A DNA stretch of 64,000 nt from positions 3,658,001 to 3,722,000 of the forward strand of contig NZ_CP047027.1 of assembly GCF_009797025.1 (NCBI RefSeq). The letters are read 5' to 3'. Of this stretch, positions 23,525-33,137 are shown piece after piece. Made by a program: the position numbers and the translations under genes. The number at the start of each line of letters is the position of its first letter. Within the stretch, counting starts at the first letter, position 1. The DNA comes from Cellulophaga sp. L1A9 (lineage in GTDB: Bacteria > Bacteroidota > Bacteroidia > Flavobacteriales > Flavobacteriaceae). Below the pieces are notes generated by a model. That model ran no database searches, was not told the origin of the DNA, and saw only the letters and a list, made by a program, of their open reading frames with translations.

Positions 23525-24586
23525 ATGAAAACAAAAAATATTATTTTGATCGTAGCAGTCGTAATTATCGCGGCAATCGCCTACACACTTTACAGCAATA
23601 AAACTGAAATGACCGCGAAAGCGCAAATGGTCGAGGAAGTTTTTGCAATTCCTGTTCAAACAGCTACTGTAAGTTCTAAAACCATATCACAAGGCCTTAT
23701 TGCAACTGGTGAATTTAAAGGATGGGAAGAGGTAACATTGGTGGCCGAATCACAGGGAAGCATTCAATATTTGCGTGTAGAGGAAGGACAACAAATCCGA
23801 AAAGGGCAAATAATCGCAAAAGTAGATGCGGTTTCCCTGAACTCTCAACTAAGTAGTTCTCGTTCAGCCTACGCGAAAGCAGAAAAAGATGTAGCGAGAT
23901 ACGAGCGACTGGAAAAGGTAGGAGCAGTAAGCCAAAGTGCCTTGGAAGATTCACGTATACAACTGGAAAACGCTAAGGCAAACATTGCACAGATACAACA
24001 GCAGTTAGGTTTTACAGTGGTAAAATCCCCGATAGATGGAGTTGTCAACTCACTAATGGTAGAAGAAACCAGTTTTGTAATGCCGGGCAACGAAATTGCT
24101 GAAATCGTACAGATTGACCGACTGAAAATCGAAGTAAATATTGCCGAGGATAACCTATCAAAAATCAAAAAGGGTCAAGTTGTCTCCATTAAAACAGATG
24201 TATTCCCTTTAAAAACCTTTGAAGGTAAGGTGAGTACGATTAGCGTGAAAGCTGATGCTTCCCGAAAGTTCAAGGTAACTATCGAAGTAGCGAATACATC
24301 TGATGATTTAAGAGCCGGACTTTTCGCTGAAATCAATTTTGATGCGCTCAAAACAAATGAGGCAGAAGCTAGAATGATTCCACGTCAAGCAATTGTCGGG
24401 TCGCTACAGAGTCCATCAGTATACGTTATCGAAAACGACAAGGCGCAACTTAAAAAAATAGAAGTGGGCGCAGTAATCGATGGTAATGTAGTAGTGCTTT
24501 CAGGATTGGATGATGGGGAGAAAGTAGTAACCAAGGGTATCATCAATTTGACGAATAACACTTTAGTAACCGTAACAAATAACTAA
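23525..24586 (+). CDS. RND efflux periplasmic adaptor (membrane fusion protein)
   Basis: A 353-residue protein. Residues 5-22 are an uncleaved hydrophobic anchor. A biotinyl-lipoyl half-motif (VAESQGSIQYLRVEEGQQIRKGQ) is followed by a coiled hairpin (about 100-140), then the second lipoyl half (VKSPIDGVVNSLMVEETSFV) and beta-barrel segments (VNIAEDNLSKIKKGQVV). It bridges the RND pump and TolC. The pump gene follows after 4 bases. Confidence 0.93.
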   Translation: MKTKNIILIVAVVIIAAIAYTLYSNKTEMTAKAQMVEEVFAIPVQTATVSSKTISQGLIATGEFKGWEEVTLVAESQGSIQYLRVEEGQQIRKGQIIAKVDAVSLNSQLSSSRSAYAKAEKDVARYERLEKVGAVSQSALEDSRIQLENAKANIAQIQQQLGFTVVKSPIDGVVNSLMVEETSFVMPGNEIAEIVQIDRLKIEVNIAEDNLSKIKKGQVVSIKTDVFPLKTFEGKVSTISVKADASRKFKVTIEVANTSDDLRAGLFAEINFDALKTNEAEARMIPRQAIVGSLQSPSVYVIENDKAQLKKIEVGAVIDGNVVVLSGLDDGEKVVTKGIINLTNNTLVTVTNN

Positions 24587-24590
24587 GACC

Positions 24591-27500
24591 ATGACCATAA
24601 CAGAACTTTCCGTAAAAAGACCTACGCTGGCCGTTGTTGTCTTTACCATAATCGCTCTTTTAGGCATTATTAGTTATTCAAGTTTAGGCTATGAATTACT
24701 ACCAAAAATGAGCTCACCAATGCTTTCAATAAGCACGGTTTATCCCGGAGCTTCTCCTTCGGAAGTTGAAAACTCGGTAACTACGAATATAGAGGATGCC
24801 GTTAGTGCACTTGAAGGAGTGAAAAGTATTACTTCTACATCACAGGAGGGTATTTCGATAGTAAGTGTTGAATTGACTTATAACGCTGACGTTGACAAGG
24901 CGCTGCAGGATGCACAGCGGAAAGTAATCAACATCTTGGGTAGTTTACCGGAACAGGTACAACAGCCTAGCGTCAATAAATTTTCAATGGATGATATGCC
25001 GATTATGAGATTGGGCGCTTCTTCGAAAATGGATGCGAACGCGTTTAACAATCTTGTCGAGAATGATATTAAGGAGACCATTTCTAGAATTGAAGGTGTT
25101 GCCCAAGTACAGGTAATAGGTGGAAATGAGCGTGAAATACGAATCAATGTTGACCGTGATAAACTGAGTACTTACGGACTTAGCATTCTACAGGTAACTC
25201 AGGCAATTGCAGCCGCGAATCTGGATTTCCCTACAGGGAATATTAAAGATGAAGACCAGCAGGTAACGGTACGTCTATCGGGGAAGTTTCAAAGTATTGA
25301 TGATATAAAAGGGTTAACGGTCAAAACTGGTCAAGAGGGAACAAGCGTTCGTATCGAAGATATTGCCGAAGTATATGATACTACAAAAGATGTGACTACT
25401 ATTTCTAGAATCGATGGAATTAGCTCCATAGGTCTTACAATTTCTAAACAGTCCGACGGTAATACGGTTCAGGTTGCGGAGGACGTTCGAAAGGAACTTA
25501 AAAAAATAGAAGCTGAGTACGCCGATGAAGAATTGAAAATAGCAATAGCCCAAGATAGTTCCGTTTTTACATTGGAGGCTGCCGATGCCGTAATCTTTGA
25601 TTTACTTTTGGCGGTTGGTTTGGTTGCTATCATTATGTTGTTTTTCTTAAAAAGTTGGAGGGACTCTATCATTGTAATGGTTTCGATTCCCGTGTCTATT
25701 GTTGCAACATTTATAGCAATGAATCAATTAGGGTACACCCTAAACCTGATGACACTTCTTGGGTTATCACTTGTTGTAGGTATTCTTGTCGATGATAGTA
25801 TTGTGGTTTTGGAAAGCATTCATGCCGAGATGGAAAAAGGCAAAAGCCGAATGGAAGCTGCGATGGAAAGTTGGAAAAAAATCGGTCTTTCGGTAATGTC
25901 CATTACATTGGTTTTGATTGCTGTTTTCTTACCCATAACTTTTGTTACGGGGGTAATTGCTGATTTGCTTACGCAGTTCGCCATTGTTGTTGCCTTTGCA
26001 ACTGCAATCTCACTAATTGTATCTTTTACCTTAACGCCATTACTGGCTTCACGCTTCAGTAAGGTTATCGAATTGGATAGTAAAACGATATGGCATCGGC
26101 CTATGATTGCCTTTGAGCGTTTTCTCGATGGTGTCAATGATTTCTATAGGGATGCGCTACAATGGACGCTTTCTAGAAAACGAATTACAGCCTTTGCTTT
26201 AATAGCTATGGTAGTAGGTGCATTATCTTTAATGGTATTCGGCTTTATTGGAAGCGAGTTCGTAAAGAACGGTGACAACGGGGAATTCATTGTTGAATTA
26301 GAATTACCAAAAGAATCTACTATAGAGGAAACCAACTTAGCCACACTAGCCGTCGAGGATATTCTAATGCAAGATAATATCGTAGCCTCGGTATTTTCAA
26401 CAGTTGGAACTGGCACAGGCGGAAGTGGCAACTCATCAAACAAATCACAGATTAGCGCGAAAATGATTAGCCCCGATGAGCGCACGATTTCATCGGAAAC
26501 CTATGCTCGTGATATTAAGACTATTTTAATGAAACGTGTTCCTGGGGTAAAGTTTAAAACTGCCGCATCGGGAATGATGGGGGGAAGTACTGCAGGTCCA
26601 ATACAGGTAATGCTTGTTGGTGATAATATGGACCAATTGATGCAAACTGCAGACGAAGTAAAATCAAAAATAGAATCCGTAAACGGTACCCGTGATGTTG
26701 AGCTTTCTGTAAGCGGTGGGAATCCAGAAGTAGCTATTACTGTTGACCGTGATAAAATGGCAGCTTTGAGCTTAACAATGAGCGATGTCGGTAATACCAT
26801 GCAAAATGCATTCGCGGGAAATACTCAGTATAAATTCCGAGATGGTGAAAATGAATATGATATCAACGTAAAGCTTGACCAGTTCAACCGTAGAAATGTG
26901 AATGACATTAAAAAAATCTCATTCCTGAATACCAAAGGAGAACTTATCGAACTTCAACAGTTCGCTGCCGTAACCGAATCTACAGGTCCGTCAAGATTAC
27001 AGCGAGACAACAAACGCGCATCATTAAGTATTGGTGCACAAGTAGCTGGTCTACCCGTTGGAGATGTCTCTGCGAACGTGCAATCCATGATTTCAGAAAT
27101 AGAGCTTCCTGATGGAGTAAGCTTTGAAATGGGCGGTGATCTGGAAAGTCAAATGGAAGCTTTTGCGAGTTTAGGTTTGGCACTTTTAATGTCCATCATC
27201 TTAGTGTATTTAATAATGGTGGCCCTATACGAATCTTATGCGTATCCACTTGTAGTAATGTTTTCTGTCCCGACCGCACTTATCGGAGCATTTCTCATAC
27301 TTGCTTTGTTCAAAGAGAGCCTTGGAGTATTTACATTTTTAGGTTTAATTATGCTAGTTGGTTTGGTCATTAAGAATGCCATACTTATCGTGGATGCGGC
27401 CAATCAATTCAAAAAAGAAGGTGATAATACTTTGGTCGCTATTGAAAAAGCTGGCTTGACTCGATTACGTCCTATTTTAATGACAACTCTTGCCATGGTA

Positions 27501-27737
27501 ATAGCCATGATTCCAATTGCATTTGCAAGTGGCGCAGGTGCTGAATGGAAAAATGGACTTGCGCTTGTGCTTATGGGTGGATTATTGAGTTCCTTAATTT
27601 TTACGGTAGTGATTGTTCCTGTAATGTATGTTGTTATAGACATATGGAAAGGCGATATTAAAAGGTCGGATGCAAAACTGAGAGCGCAGCAAATTGGAGA
27701 AAATAAAGCGGAATCAACCCATCTAAATTTAGCATAA
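24591..27737 (+). CDS. RND efflux transporter permease (HAE1/AcrB superfamily)
   Basis: A 1048-residue inner-membrane proton antiporter. It starts ITELSVKRPTLAVVVFTIIA (TM1). The large periplasmic loops carry YPGASPSEVENSVTTNIE (porter domain). TM4 contains GILVDDSIVVLE, the paired Asp of the proton relay, and TM10 contains LVGLVIKNAILIVDAAN with the matching Lys. All twelve spans and both porter loops are present, so it is full length. Its substrates cannot be predicted; the operon has no metal-specific motifs and the pump resembles multidrug exporters. The next gene begins on the last base of the stop codon. Confidence 0.95.
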   Translation: MTITELSVKRPTLAVVVFTIIALLGIISYSSLGYELLPKMSSPMLSISTVYPGASPSEVENSVTTNIEDAVSALEGVKSITSTSQEGISIVSVELTYNADVDKALQDAQRKVINILGSLPEQVQQPSVNKFSMDDMPIMRLGASSKMDANAFNNLVENDIKETISRIEGVAQVQVIGGNEREIRINVDRDKLSTYGLSILQVTQAIAAANLDFPTGNIKDEDQQVTVRLSGKFQSIDDIKGLTVKTGQEGTSVRIEDIAEVYDTTKDVTTISRIDGISSIGLTISKQSDGNTVQVAEDVRKELKKIEAEYADEELKIAIAQDSSVFTLEAADAVIFDLLLAVGLVAIIMLFFLKSWRDSIIVMVSIPVSIVATFIAMNQLGYTLNLMTLLGLSLVVGILVDDSIVVLESIHAEMEKGKSRMEAAMESWKKIGLSVMSITLVLIAVFLPITFVTGVIADLLTQFAIVVAFATAISLIVSFTLTPLLASRFSKVIELDSKTIWHRPMIAFERFLDGVNDFYRDALQWTLSRKRITAFALIAMVVGALSLMVFGFIGSEFVKNGDNGEFIVELELPKESTIEETNLATLAVEDILMQDNIVASVFSTVGTGTGGSGNSSNKSQISAKMISPDERTISSETYARDIKTILMKRVPGVKFKTAASGMMGGSTAGPIQVMLVGDNMDQLMQTADEVKSKIESVNGTRDVELSVSGGNPEVAITVDRDKMAALSLTMSDVGNTMQNAFAGNTQYKFRDGENEYDINVKLDQFNRRNVNDIKKISFLNTKGELIELQQFAAVTESTGPSRLQRDNKRASLSIGAQVAGLPVGDVSANVQSMISEIELPDGVSFEMGGDLESQMEAFASLGLALLMSIILVYLIMVALYESYAYPLVVMFSVPTALIGAFLILALFKESLGVFTFLGLIMLVGLVIKNAILIVDAANQFKKEGDNTLVAIEKAGLTRLRPILMTTLAMVIAMIPIAFASGAGAEWKNGLALVLMGGLLSSLIFTVVIVPVMYVVIDIWKGDIKRSDAKLRAQQIGENKAESTHLNLA

Positions 27738-27994
27738 TGATACATTTCAACCACACATCTAAAAATCAAATAACTATCCGTGTTGTCGATGATTTTAGTC
27801 ATCAAGATACTGAAAGAATAGCCTTCCTACTAGAGGCTTCTTATGATACCAGTTCAGATAAGGAGATAGTTTTTCAAGTGGAAACCGATTTACCAAAAGA
27901 GGAAATGCAACTACTGGGGAATTTTAGTCAAGGCCTACCTTTTCAATTCCGAATTGATTTGAAGTATCCAGTCTTGGAATGGCAAAAGCCCTAA
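27737..27994 (+). CDS. Small hypothetical protein coupled to the RND gene
   Basis: An 85-residue soluble protein whose ATG overlaps the RND stop by one base, so it is surely translated by coupling if at all. It is acidic, with predicted alternating strands and helices (NQITIRVVDDF, then EIVFQVETDLPKEEMQLL). I do not recognise the family. Tight coupling to the pump suggests an accessory or stress-related role, without direct evidence. Confidence 0.7.
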   Translation: MIHFNHTSKNQITIRVVDDFSHQDTERIAFLLEASYDTSSDKEIVFQVETDLPKEEMQLLGNFSQGLPFQFRIDLKYPVLEWQKP

Positions 27995-28026
27995 AATTCA
28001 ATTTTATCATCATTTAAAAAGTATCA

Positions 28027-29133
28027 ATGACAGATTTTTGGAATACCAATAAACAAATCATCATATATGCAATCATTGTAGTTGCAGTTGTTCTAGTTCT
28101 ACGATTTCTAACCAAGAAATTTCATGACTGGTTAGAGAGAAGGTGGCGTCAAAAACATATTGGCGAGGAACCTTCAACTATAAATTTAACTCAAAAGATT
28201 TTGAATGCTCTTTGGATTGTTCTTGGTTTTATGGCATTGGCTTTCATATTTATTGCCAAAGAACAATATGAGGTTGCCACACAAAACTTCTACCTAGTGC
28301 TGTACTTAGGTATAGTTGCAGTTATCACATTGGTAGTTGCTTCATTGGTGCAAACTTGGTTCAAACGTTCGATAAAAGAAAAAATAAAGGATGAACAAGA
28401 CCCTACCAGTTATAAGTTTCTTCGGTATTTAGCTATTTTTTCTGTCTATTTTATTGGAGCCATACTTGCCATCCTAGCTTTTCCATCACTACGCGGAATC
28501 GCTCAGACTGCCCTCGGTGGTGCCGGAGTATTGGCTGTAGTTGCAGGTGTTGCCTCTCAAGAAGCATTGGCAAACCTTGTTGGTGGAATTTTTATAATCT
28601 CGTTCAAACCATTTAAGATAGGTGATATCATTAAAGTTGATTCAACAATGGTTGGCACGGTAACCGACATTACCCTAAGACATACGGTCATTCGGAATTA
28701 TGAGAATAAAATGATTGTAATTCCTAATTCCGTCATCAATAAAGAAAAGCTAATCAATTATGATTTGGGAGAACGTATGTGCTGCGAGTGGATAGAAATA
28801 GGTATTTCCTACGGCAGCGATATTGACCTCGCAAAGCACATTATGCGTGAAGAGTGCGAGGACCATCCAAATCTAATGGACCACAGAAGCGAATTGGATA
28901 AATACAATAACAAAAAGAAAGTAATTGTAAGGGTTATACGCTTGGAAGATTCTGCAGTTACGCTTCGTGCATGGGCTTGGTCAGCCAGTTTTACAGATGC
29001 TTTTGTTTTGAAATGTGATGTGCTTGAAAGTATTAAGAAACGCTTTGATAAAGAGGGTATCGAGATTCCCTTCCCACACCGGACTTTGGTTTTGAAAAAA
29101 GAACAATTGGAAAGTCTGGTTTTAAAAAATTAG
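28027..29133 (+). CDS. Mechanosensitive ion channel, MscS family
   Basis: A 368-residue protein. N-terminal membrane spans are at about 10-28, 60-80 and 90-108, then TM3 with AQTALGGAGVLAVVAGVASQ (glycine/alanine-rich pore helix) and the MscS beta domain (GGIFIISFKPFKIGDIIKVD, then VTDITLRHTVIRNYENKMIV). The C-terminal alpha/beta domain is present. It would relieve osmotic downshock. It follows the pump operon by 32 bases on the same strand and ends at a strong terminator, so it is probably the last gene of that transcription unit. As an island cargo gene it is unusual to find it attached to an efflux operon. Confidence 0.9.
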   Translation: MTDFWNTNKQIIIYAIIVVAVVLVLRFLTKKFHDWLERRWRQKHIGEEPSTINLTQKILNALWIVLGFMALAFIFIAKEQYEVATQNFYLVLYLGIVAVITLVVASLVQTWFKRSIKEKIKDEQDPTSYKFLRYLAIFSVYFIGAILAILAFPSLRGIAQTALGGAGVLAVVAGVASQEALANLVGGIFIISFKPFKIGDIIKVDSTMVGTVTDITLRHTVIRNYENKMIVIPNSVINKEKLINYDLGERMCCEWIEIGISYGSDIDLAKHIMREECEDHPNLMDHRSELDKYNNKKKVIVRVIRLEDSAVTLRAWAWSASFTDAFVLKCDVLESIKKRFDKEGIEIPFPHRTLVLKKEQLESLVLKN

Positions 29134-29154
29134 ATTTTTGTTTGTTGGTTGATG

Positions 29155-29183
29155 AAAAGCCCGTGTGATGAACGGGCTTTTTT
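29155..29183 (+). terminator. Terminator of the efflux-MscS unit
   Basis: AAAAGCCCGT and ACGGGCTTTTTT form a strong stem with a 7-base loop and a T-run, 21 bases after the mscS stop. The A-run on the other side would also serve the convergent integrase gene. Confidence 0.9.
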
Positions 29184-29208
29184 ATAGAATCAAAATTAAA
29201 GCTATCAA

Positions 29209-30342
29209 TTAAATTTCTAAATCTAGTTCAGGAATCAGATTAGCGGCCTCCTTCATTTTTTCATCAATAATCTTAGTGTAGATTTCTGTTGTACGGATTT
29301 CTTTATGTCCTAAACGTTTCGATACTGTATAAATATCTGCACCGTTCTCTAACAGTAGTACCGCATTGGTATGTCTTGCGCTATGAAAAGTAATGTGCTT
29401 TGTAATTCCGGCTTTCATGCACCACCTTAAAATCTCGGTATTGTAAACAGCACCGTATTTTAGGCCTTTAAATACCCTATCACTTTCGTTGACTCGCTTT
29501 CCTAGCAGTTCTCTGGATTGCTCTGAAACGTAAAGATATTCGAGTCCGTCCGTTTTCTTCTGTCTAAATATAATTCTAGAGCCTGTATCTTCGTCTCGAA
29601 CCTCCGACCATTTTAATTTGTCAATATCGCTCCATCGTAAACCTGTAAGACAGCTAAAAATAAAAGCATTCTTTAGTACGGGGTACTTACACTCGGCTTG
29701 TGTCATTGCCTGTAATTCGGAATAGGTTAAATATTCTCTGGTAGATTCGCCCTGCTCAAAACCTTTAACTGAGCGCAATACATTTTCTTCCAAATAGTTT
29801 TCGGTATAGGCTTCCCGTAAGGCTGCTTTAAACTTATTGAAATAAGTGTACTTGGAATTTTGAGATAGGGGTGTGCCACTCTTGGTTTTGGCTTTAGTGT
29901 TCAGATATCGTTTAAACCCTTTGACAAAATCAGTATCAATATCCTTTAGCTGTTTATGGGCGGGACAATATTTTTCGATATGTTTTAGTGCTGCATCCCA
30001 ATTACCATAATTCGCTTTGGTTTCAAAGCGGTCTTCTTTAAGCTGCTCATAGTACTCTAAAAAGGTTACTTCTCCTTTTTTATTGTTCTTGATTTTGTAT
30101 TTCCCTTGAATATATTCAGCCTTTCTTATCGCTAGTATGTTTTCGGCCAATTGAAGTGTTTCTTTATTCTTTCTTTTTTCCTCTGCATTTGCGGGATTAT
30201 CAAAAACATACTGTTTTAGGTATTCAAATTTTCTAAGGTGCTTTTTGACCCCGTTTTTATCAATGCGATACCCATTATAGAATTCAAGAAATAAACTAGA
30301 CTTTCCGTTTTTTAATTTTTTCTTCTTTAGATTGATTTTCAT
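29209..30342 (-). CDS. int: Tyrosine recombinase / integrase of the mobile island
   Basis: A 377-residue site-specific integrase. The N-terminal arm-binding domain (1-80) and a SAM-like core-binding domain (about 92-190) precede the catalytic domain: R236 (SCLTGLRWSDI), H320 and R323 (HSARH), H346 (LGHKE) and the nucleophile Y355 (EIYTKI). It would integrate and excise the island. Its 5' side faces the 3' end of mnmE, 193 bases away, with repeated AGGTGTAA boxes between, the usual arrangement of an integrase next to its attachment site. Confidence 0.92.
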   Translation of the reverse strand: MKINLKKKKLKNGKSSLFLEFYNGYRIDKNGVKKHLRKFEYLKQYVFDNPANAEEKRKNKETLQLAENILAIRKAEYIQGKYKIKNNKKGEVTFLEYYEQLKEDRFETKANYGNWDAALKHIEKYCPAHKQLKDIDTDFVKGFKRYLNTKAKTKSGTPLSQNSKYTYFNKFKAALREAYTENYLEENVLRSVKGFEQGESTREYLTYSELQAMTQAECKYPVLKNAFIFSCLTGLRWSDIDKLKWSEVRDEDTGSRIIFRQKKTDGLEYLYVSEQSRELLGKRVNESDRVFKGLKYGAVYNTEILRWCMKAGITKHITFHSARHTNAVLLLENGADIYTVSKRLGHKEIRTTEIYTKIIDEKMKEAANLIPELDLEI

Positions 30343-30356
30343 AACAACGAGCTTTG

Positions 30357-30415
30357 AGGTGTAATTTTTACACCTTATTAATAAAAATTATTTACGAGGT
30401 GTAAAAAAGGTGTAA
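30357..30415. promoter_or_regulatory. Cluster of AGGTGTAA boxes upstream of the integrase
   Basis: AGGTGTAA at 30357-30364 and its inverted partner TTACACCT at 30368-30375 form a perfect 8-3-8 dyad. Two more direct copies lie at 30397-30404 and 30408-30415. Their position, 15-73 bases upstream of the integrase start, fits arm-type binding sites of the recombinase or an operator. Confidence 0.6.
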
Positions 30416-30534
30416 TAAATGTATGAAAATAGGAGATTAAGAGAAAGAGAAAATAAAAATACTTTTCAACAACTTATTGATATACAGCTAAATGAAACCA
30501 TTTAGAACCATATGAGACCAAATGAAATACTTAT
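30416..30534. other. Likely right junction of the island
   Basis: An AT-rich 119-bp segment between the integrase boxes and the mnmE stop codon. The 3' end of mnmE is a known integration site (SGI1 uses it), so the junction is expected within or next to the last codons of mnmE. I could not find a second copy of that end sequence elsewhere in the window by eye. Confidence 0.35.
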
Positions 30535-31947
30535 TTATTTCCCGATACAGAAGTTCGCGAAAATATTACCTAAAAGATCATCGCTTGATATCTCACCTGT
30601 GATTTCTCCGAAATGAAATAAGGCTTGACGAATATCTATAGCCAATAAATCTCCAGAAAAACCAGCATCCATTCCATATTGCACCTTTTGAATCTCTTCT
30701 AAGGCTTTTAACAACGAGTTGTAGTGTCTAGAATTGGTTACAATAGTTTCGTTGTTTCTAAGAGCGCCTGTGTTTATCAATCCTAATAATTCTCCTTTTA
30801 AATCTTCTACGCCTTCACCCGTTTTCGCAGCGATAAAAATAGTTTTAAGCTGTGCAGATAATGACTCCATTTCAGAAGAAATAAGCGTGGTGGTGTCAGG
30901 GGCTATTTTATCCGCTTTATTGACCAACAAAAGAATAGATTTCTGAGGAAACTGATTCTTAATTTTTTCAATTTCGATTTTTAAAGCGTCTATTTCCTTG
31001 GTTCCCGTCATCAGAGATCCATCAACCAAATATAAAACTACTTGTGCTTGCTTTATTTTCTCGAATGTCTTTTTTATCCCGATACCTTCAACGACATCTT
31101 GGGTTTCACGAATTCCGGCTGTATCAATAAATCGAAATCCGATACCTTCAATAGAAATTTCATCTTCAATGGTATCTCTAGTTGTTCCGGCAATATCAGA
31201 TACGATAGCGCGATCTTCATTTAATAAGGAGTTTAATAAGGTCGATTTTCCAACATTAGGTTCTCCAACAATAGCTACCGGAATTCCGTTTTTAATCACA
31301 TTTCCTACGGCAAAAGAATCAATCAACCTTTTTAAGACTAAGGTAATTCTATTGATAAGATCTTGAAATTGATCTCTATTGGCAAATTCTACATCCTCTT
31401 CCGAAAAATCTAATTCTAATTCTATTAAAGAAGCAAAATTCATTAATTCTGCTCGCAATTCCTTTATTTCATTACTAAAGCCACCACGCATTTGCTGAAT
31501 CGCAATTTGGTGACTAGCAGCATTGTCTGAAGCAATGACATCGGCTACGGCTTCAGCCTGGCTCAAATCTATCTTCCCATTTAAAAAGGCGCGTAAGGTA
31601 AATTCACCTGCATCTGCAGTTCTACATCCATTTCTAAGAAATAACTGGATGATTTCCTGCTGTATATAAGTAGAGCCATGACAAGATATTTCTACAATGT
31701 TTTCTCCCGTATATGAATTAGGTCCTTTAAAAATAGAAACCAATACTTCATCTAAAACACGATCTCCATCTACGATATGTCCCAAAAGGATGGTATGCGT
31801 TTTCTGGTGTACTAATTTCTTACCTTTTCTAGATACAAAATGGTTAGAGGCAATGGTAATAGCATCTATACCAGAAAGACGAATGATGGCAATGGCACCC
31901 GCACCAGAAGGTGTGGCAAGTGCTACTATAGTATCCTGTTGTATCAT
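30535..31947 (-). CDS. mnmE: tRNA uridine-5-carboxymethylaminomethyl modification GTPase MnmE
   Basis: A 470-residue protein. The N-terminal tetrahydrofolate-binding domain (1-118) opens with QQDTIVALATPSGAGAIAIIRLSG. A central helical domain is split by a G domain with GEPNVGKSTLLNSL, DIAGTTRDT, DTAGIRETQD and NKAD. The C-terminus ends FCIGK with the conserved Cys. With MnmG it modifies wobble uridine in several tRNAs. Length and motifs are complete; if an element did integrate at the 3' end, it restored the coding sequence. Confidence 0.97.
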   Translation of the reverse strand: MIQQDTIVALATPSGAGAIAIIRLSGIDAITIASNHFVSRKGKKLVHQKTHTILLGHIVDGDRVLDEVLVSIFKGPNSYTGENIVEISCHGSTYIQQEIIQLFLRNGCRTADAGEFTLRAFLNGKIDLSQAEAVADVIASDNAASHQIAIQQMRGGFSNEIKELRAELMNFASLIELELDFSEEDVEFANRDQFQDLINRITLVLKRLIDSFAVGNVIKNGIPVAIVGEPNVGKSTLLNSLLNEDRAIVSDIAGTTRDTIEDEISIEGIGFRFIDTAGIRETQDVVEGIGIKKTFEKIKQAQVVLYLVDGSLMTGTKEIDALKIEIEKIKNQFPQKSILLLVNKADKIAPDTTTLISSEMESLSAQLKTIFIAAKTGEGVEDLKGELLGLINTGALRNNETIVTNSRHYNSLLKALEEIQKVQYGMDAGFSGDLLAIDIRQALFHFGEITGEISSDDLLGNIFANFCIGK

Positions 31948-32027
31948 AATGCAAAAATATAAAATAGTATTTGGTAATCTACTACCAGAAGCTAATAACT
32001 AGACAAACATTTACCATAGGGGAATAT

Positions 32028-32065
32028 GACTGCAACATATGATTAATTACTCATATGTTGCAGTC
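32028..32065. promoter_or_regulatory. Perfect 14-bp inverted repeat upstream of GH16 gene
   Basis: GACTGCAACATATG (32028-32041) and CATATGTTGCAGTC (32052-32065) are perfectly complementary around a 10-base loop. There is no T-run on either side, so a terminator is less likely than a regulator binding site. It lies between the divergent mnmE and GH16 genes, 74 bases upstream of the latter's ATG. Confidence 0.5.
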
Positions 32066-32138
32066 AAAAGGTTATTTATGGTTGCCATTTGAAACACTTG
32101 TCGCTATTTTTGAGAAAATAACTTAAAATTACAATATC

Positions 32139-33100
32139 ATGAAAAAAATGAGTCCCCAAATCCTTTTTTTGCAATCCTATTAGCGCTGGCAAGTTGTAGC
32201 ACTAATGATAGCGATGTAAATGTAGAAAAAGAAGATGCGATTGAAGCTGTTGTTACCGAAGAACAGCAATCCGAAGAAACTCAAGGAGATGTACGGAAAG
32301 GTGGTCCGTTTTTCAACGCAAATCAAAACCCATTACCGAATGGTAAGAAATGGGTAAAAGTAGAGGCCATGTCTGATGAATTCAATGATAGTTCTTTTAA
32401 TGCCAACAAATGGAAAAATACCGATCCTAACCGATGGATAGGTAGACCTCCAGGACTTTTTACAGAAAGCACGGTATCTGAAAAAAATGGCAACCTTAGA
32501 TTAACCTGCAAGAAGTTGCCTAGTCCTAGAGTAGTCAATGGAAAAACGTTTACACATGAAGGTTCTAACATAACGTCTAATACAGCAGGGCAGGTAGGCT
32601 ATTATTTTGAAGCAAGAATGAAAGCAAATAAGACGTTTATGTCTTCTACATTTTGGTTAATTAACAATGCAAACGATACTAATGGCTGTGATAAAAGAAC
32701 CATAGAATTAGACATTCAGGAATGTGTCGGTCAAATTGTTGGTACCGCAAATTTTGCACAAAACTTCAATAGAACCATACATTCTAATACGCATAGTAGA
32801 AATACAACCTGTGCAACAACACCAACAGGTTCTGTAGGAGGAAATACAGGATTATATAATAAAGTGTATGAGTCTTATCATGTTTACGCAGCCTGGTGGA
32901 AAAGTAAAACAGAAATTGTATTTTATCTAGACGGGAATGAAGTGTATAGCATTACTCCTAAAGCCGATTTTGACTTGCCATTATATTTAAAATTGGTTAC
33001 AGAAACCTATGATTGGAATCCAGTTCCTGCAGATGGCGGTATGAAAGGTACTTGGGGGAGCGTACAACGTTCTATGACTGGGTACGTACCTATAAGTTAG
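32139..33100 (+). pseudogene. GH16 family agarase/porphyranase-like lipoprotein with 5' frameshift
   Basis: The glycoside hydrolase body is intact from the frame of 32369 to the stop at 33100 and in frame back to about 32160. It has WIGRPPGLF and the catalytic motif ELDIQE (ExDxxE) of family 16 laminarinases/agarases/porphyranases, followed by a beta-jelly-roll. Upstream in that frame are FFAILLALASCS, a lipobox, and an acidic linker. The only ATG, at 32139, is in another frame; adding one A to the 7-A run right after it would give a normal lipoprotein start. So either one base has been lost in the homopolymer or the base call is wrong. If functional, the enzyme would degrade red-algal galactans at the cell surface. 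Confidence 0.75.
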
Positions 33101-33137
33101 AAAACCTATAAAATTAAAACCTAAAATTACGAGTTTT

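Noticed and set aside
25820..26137. 105-codon minus-strand frame inside the RND gene
   Set aside because: Shadow of conserved membrane segments on the plus strand.
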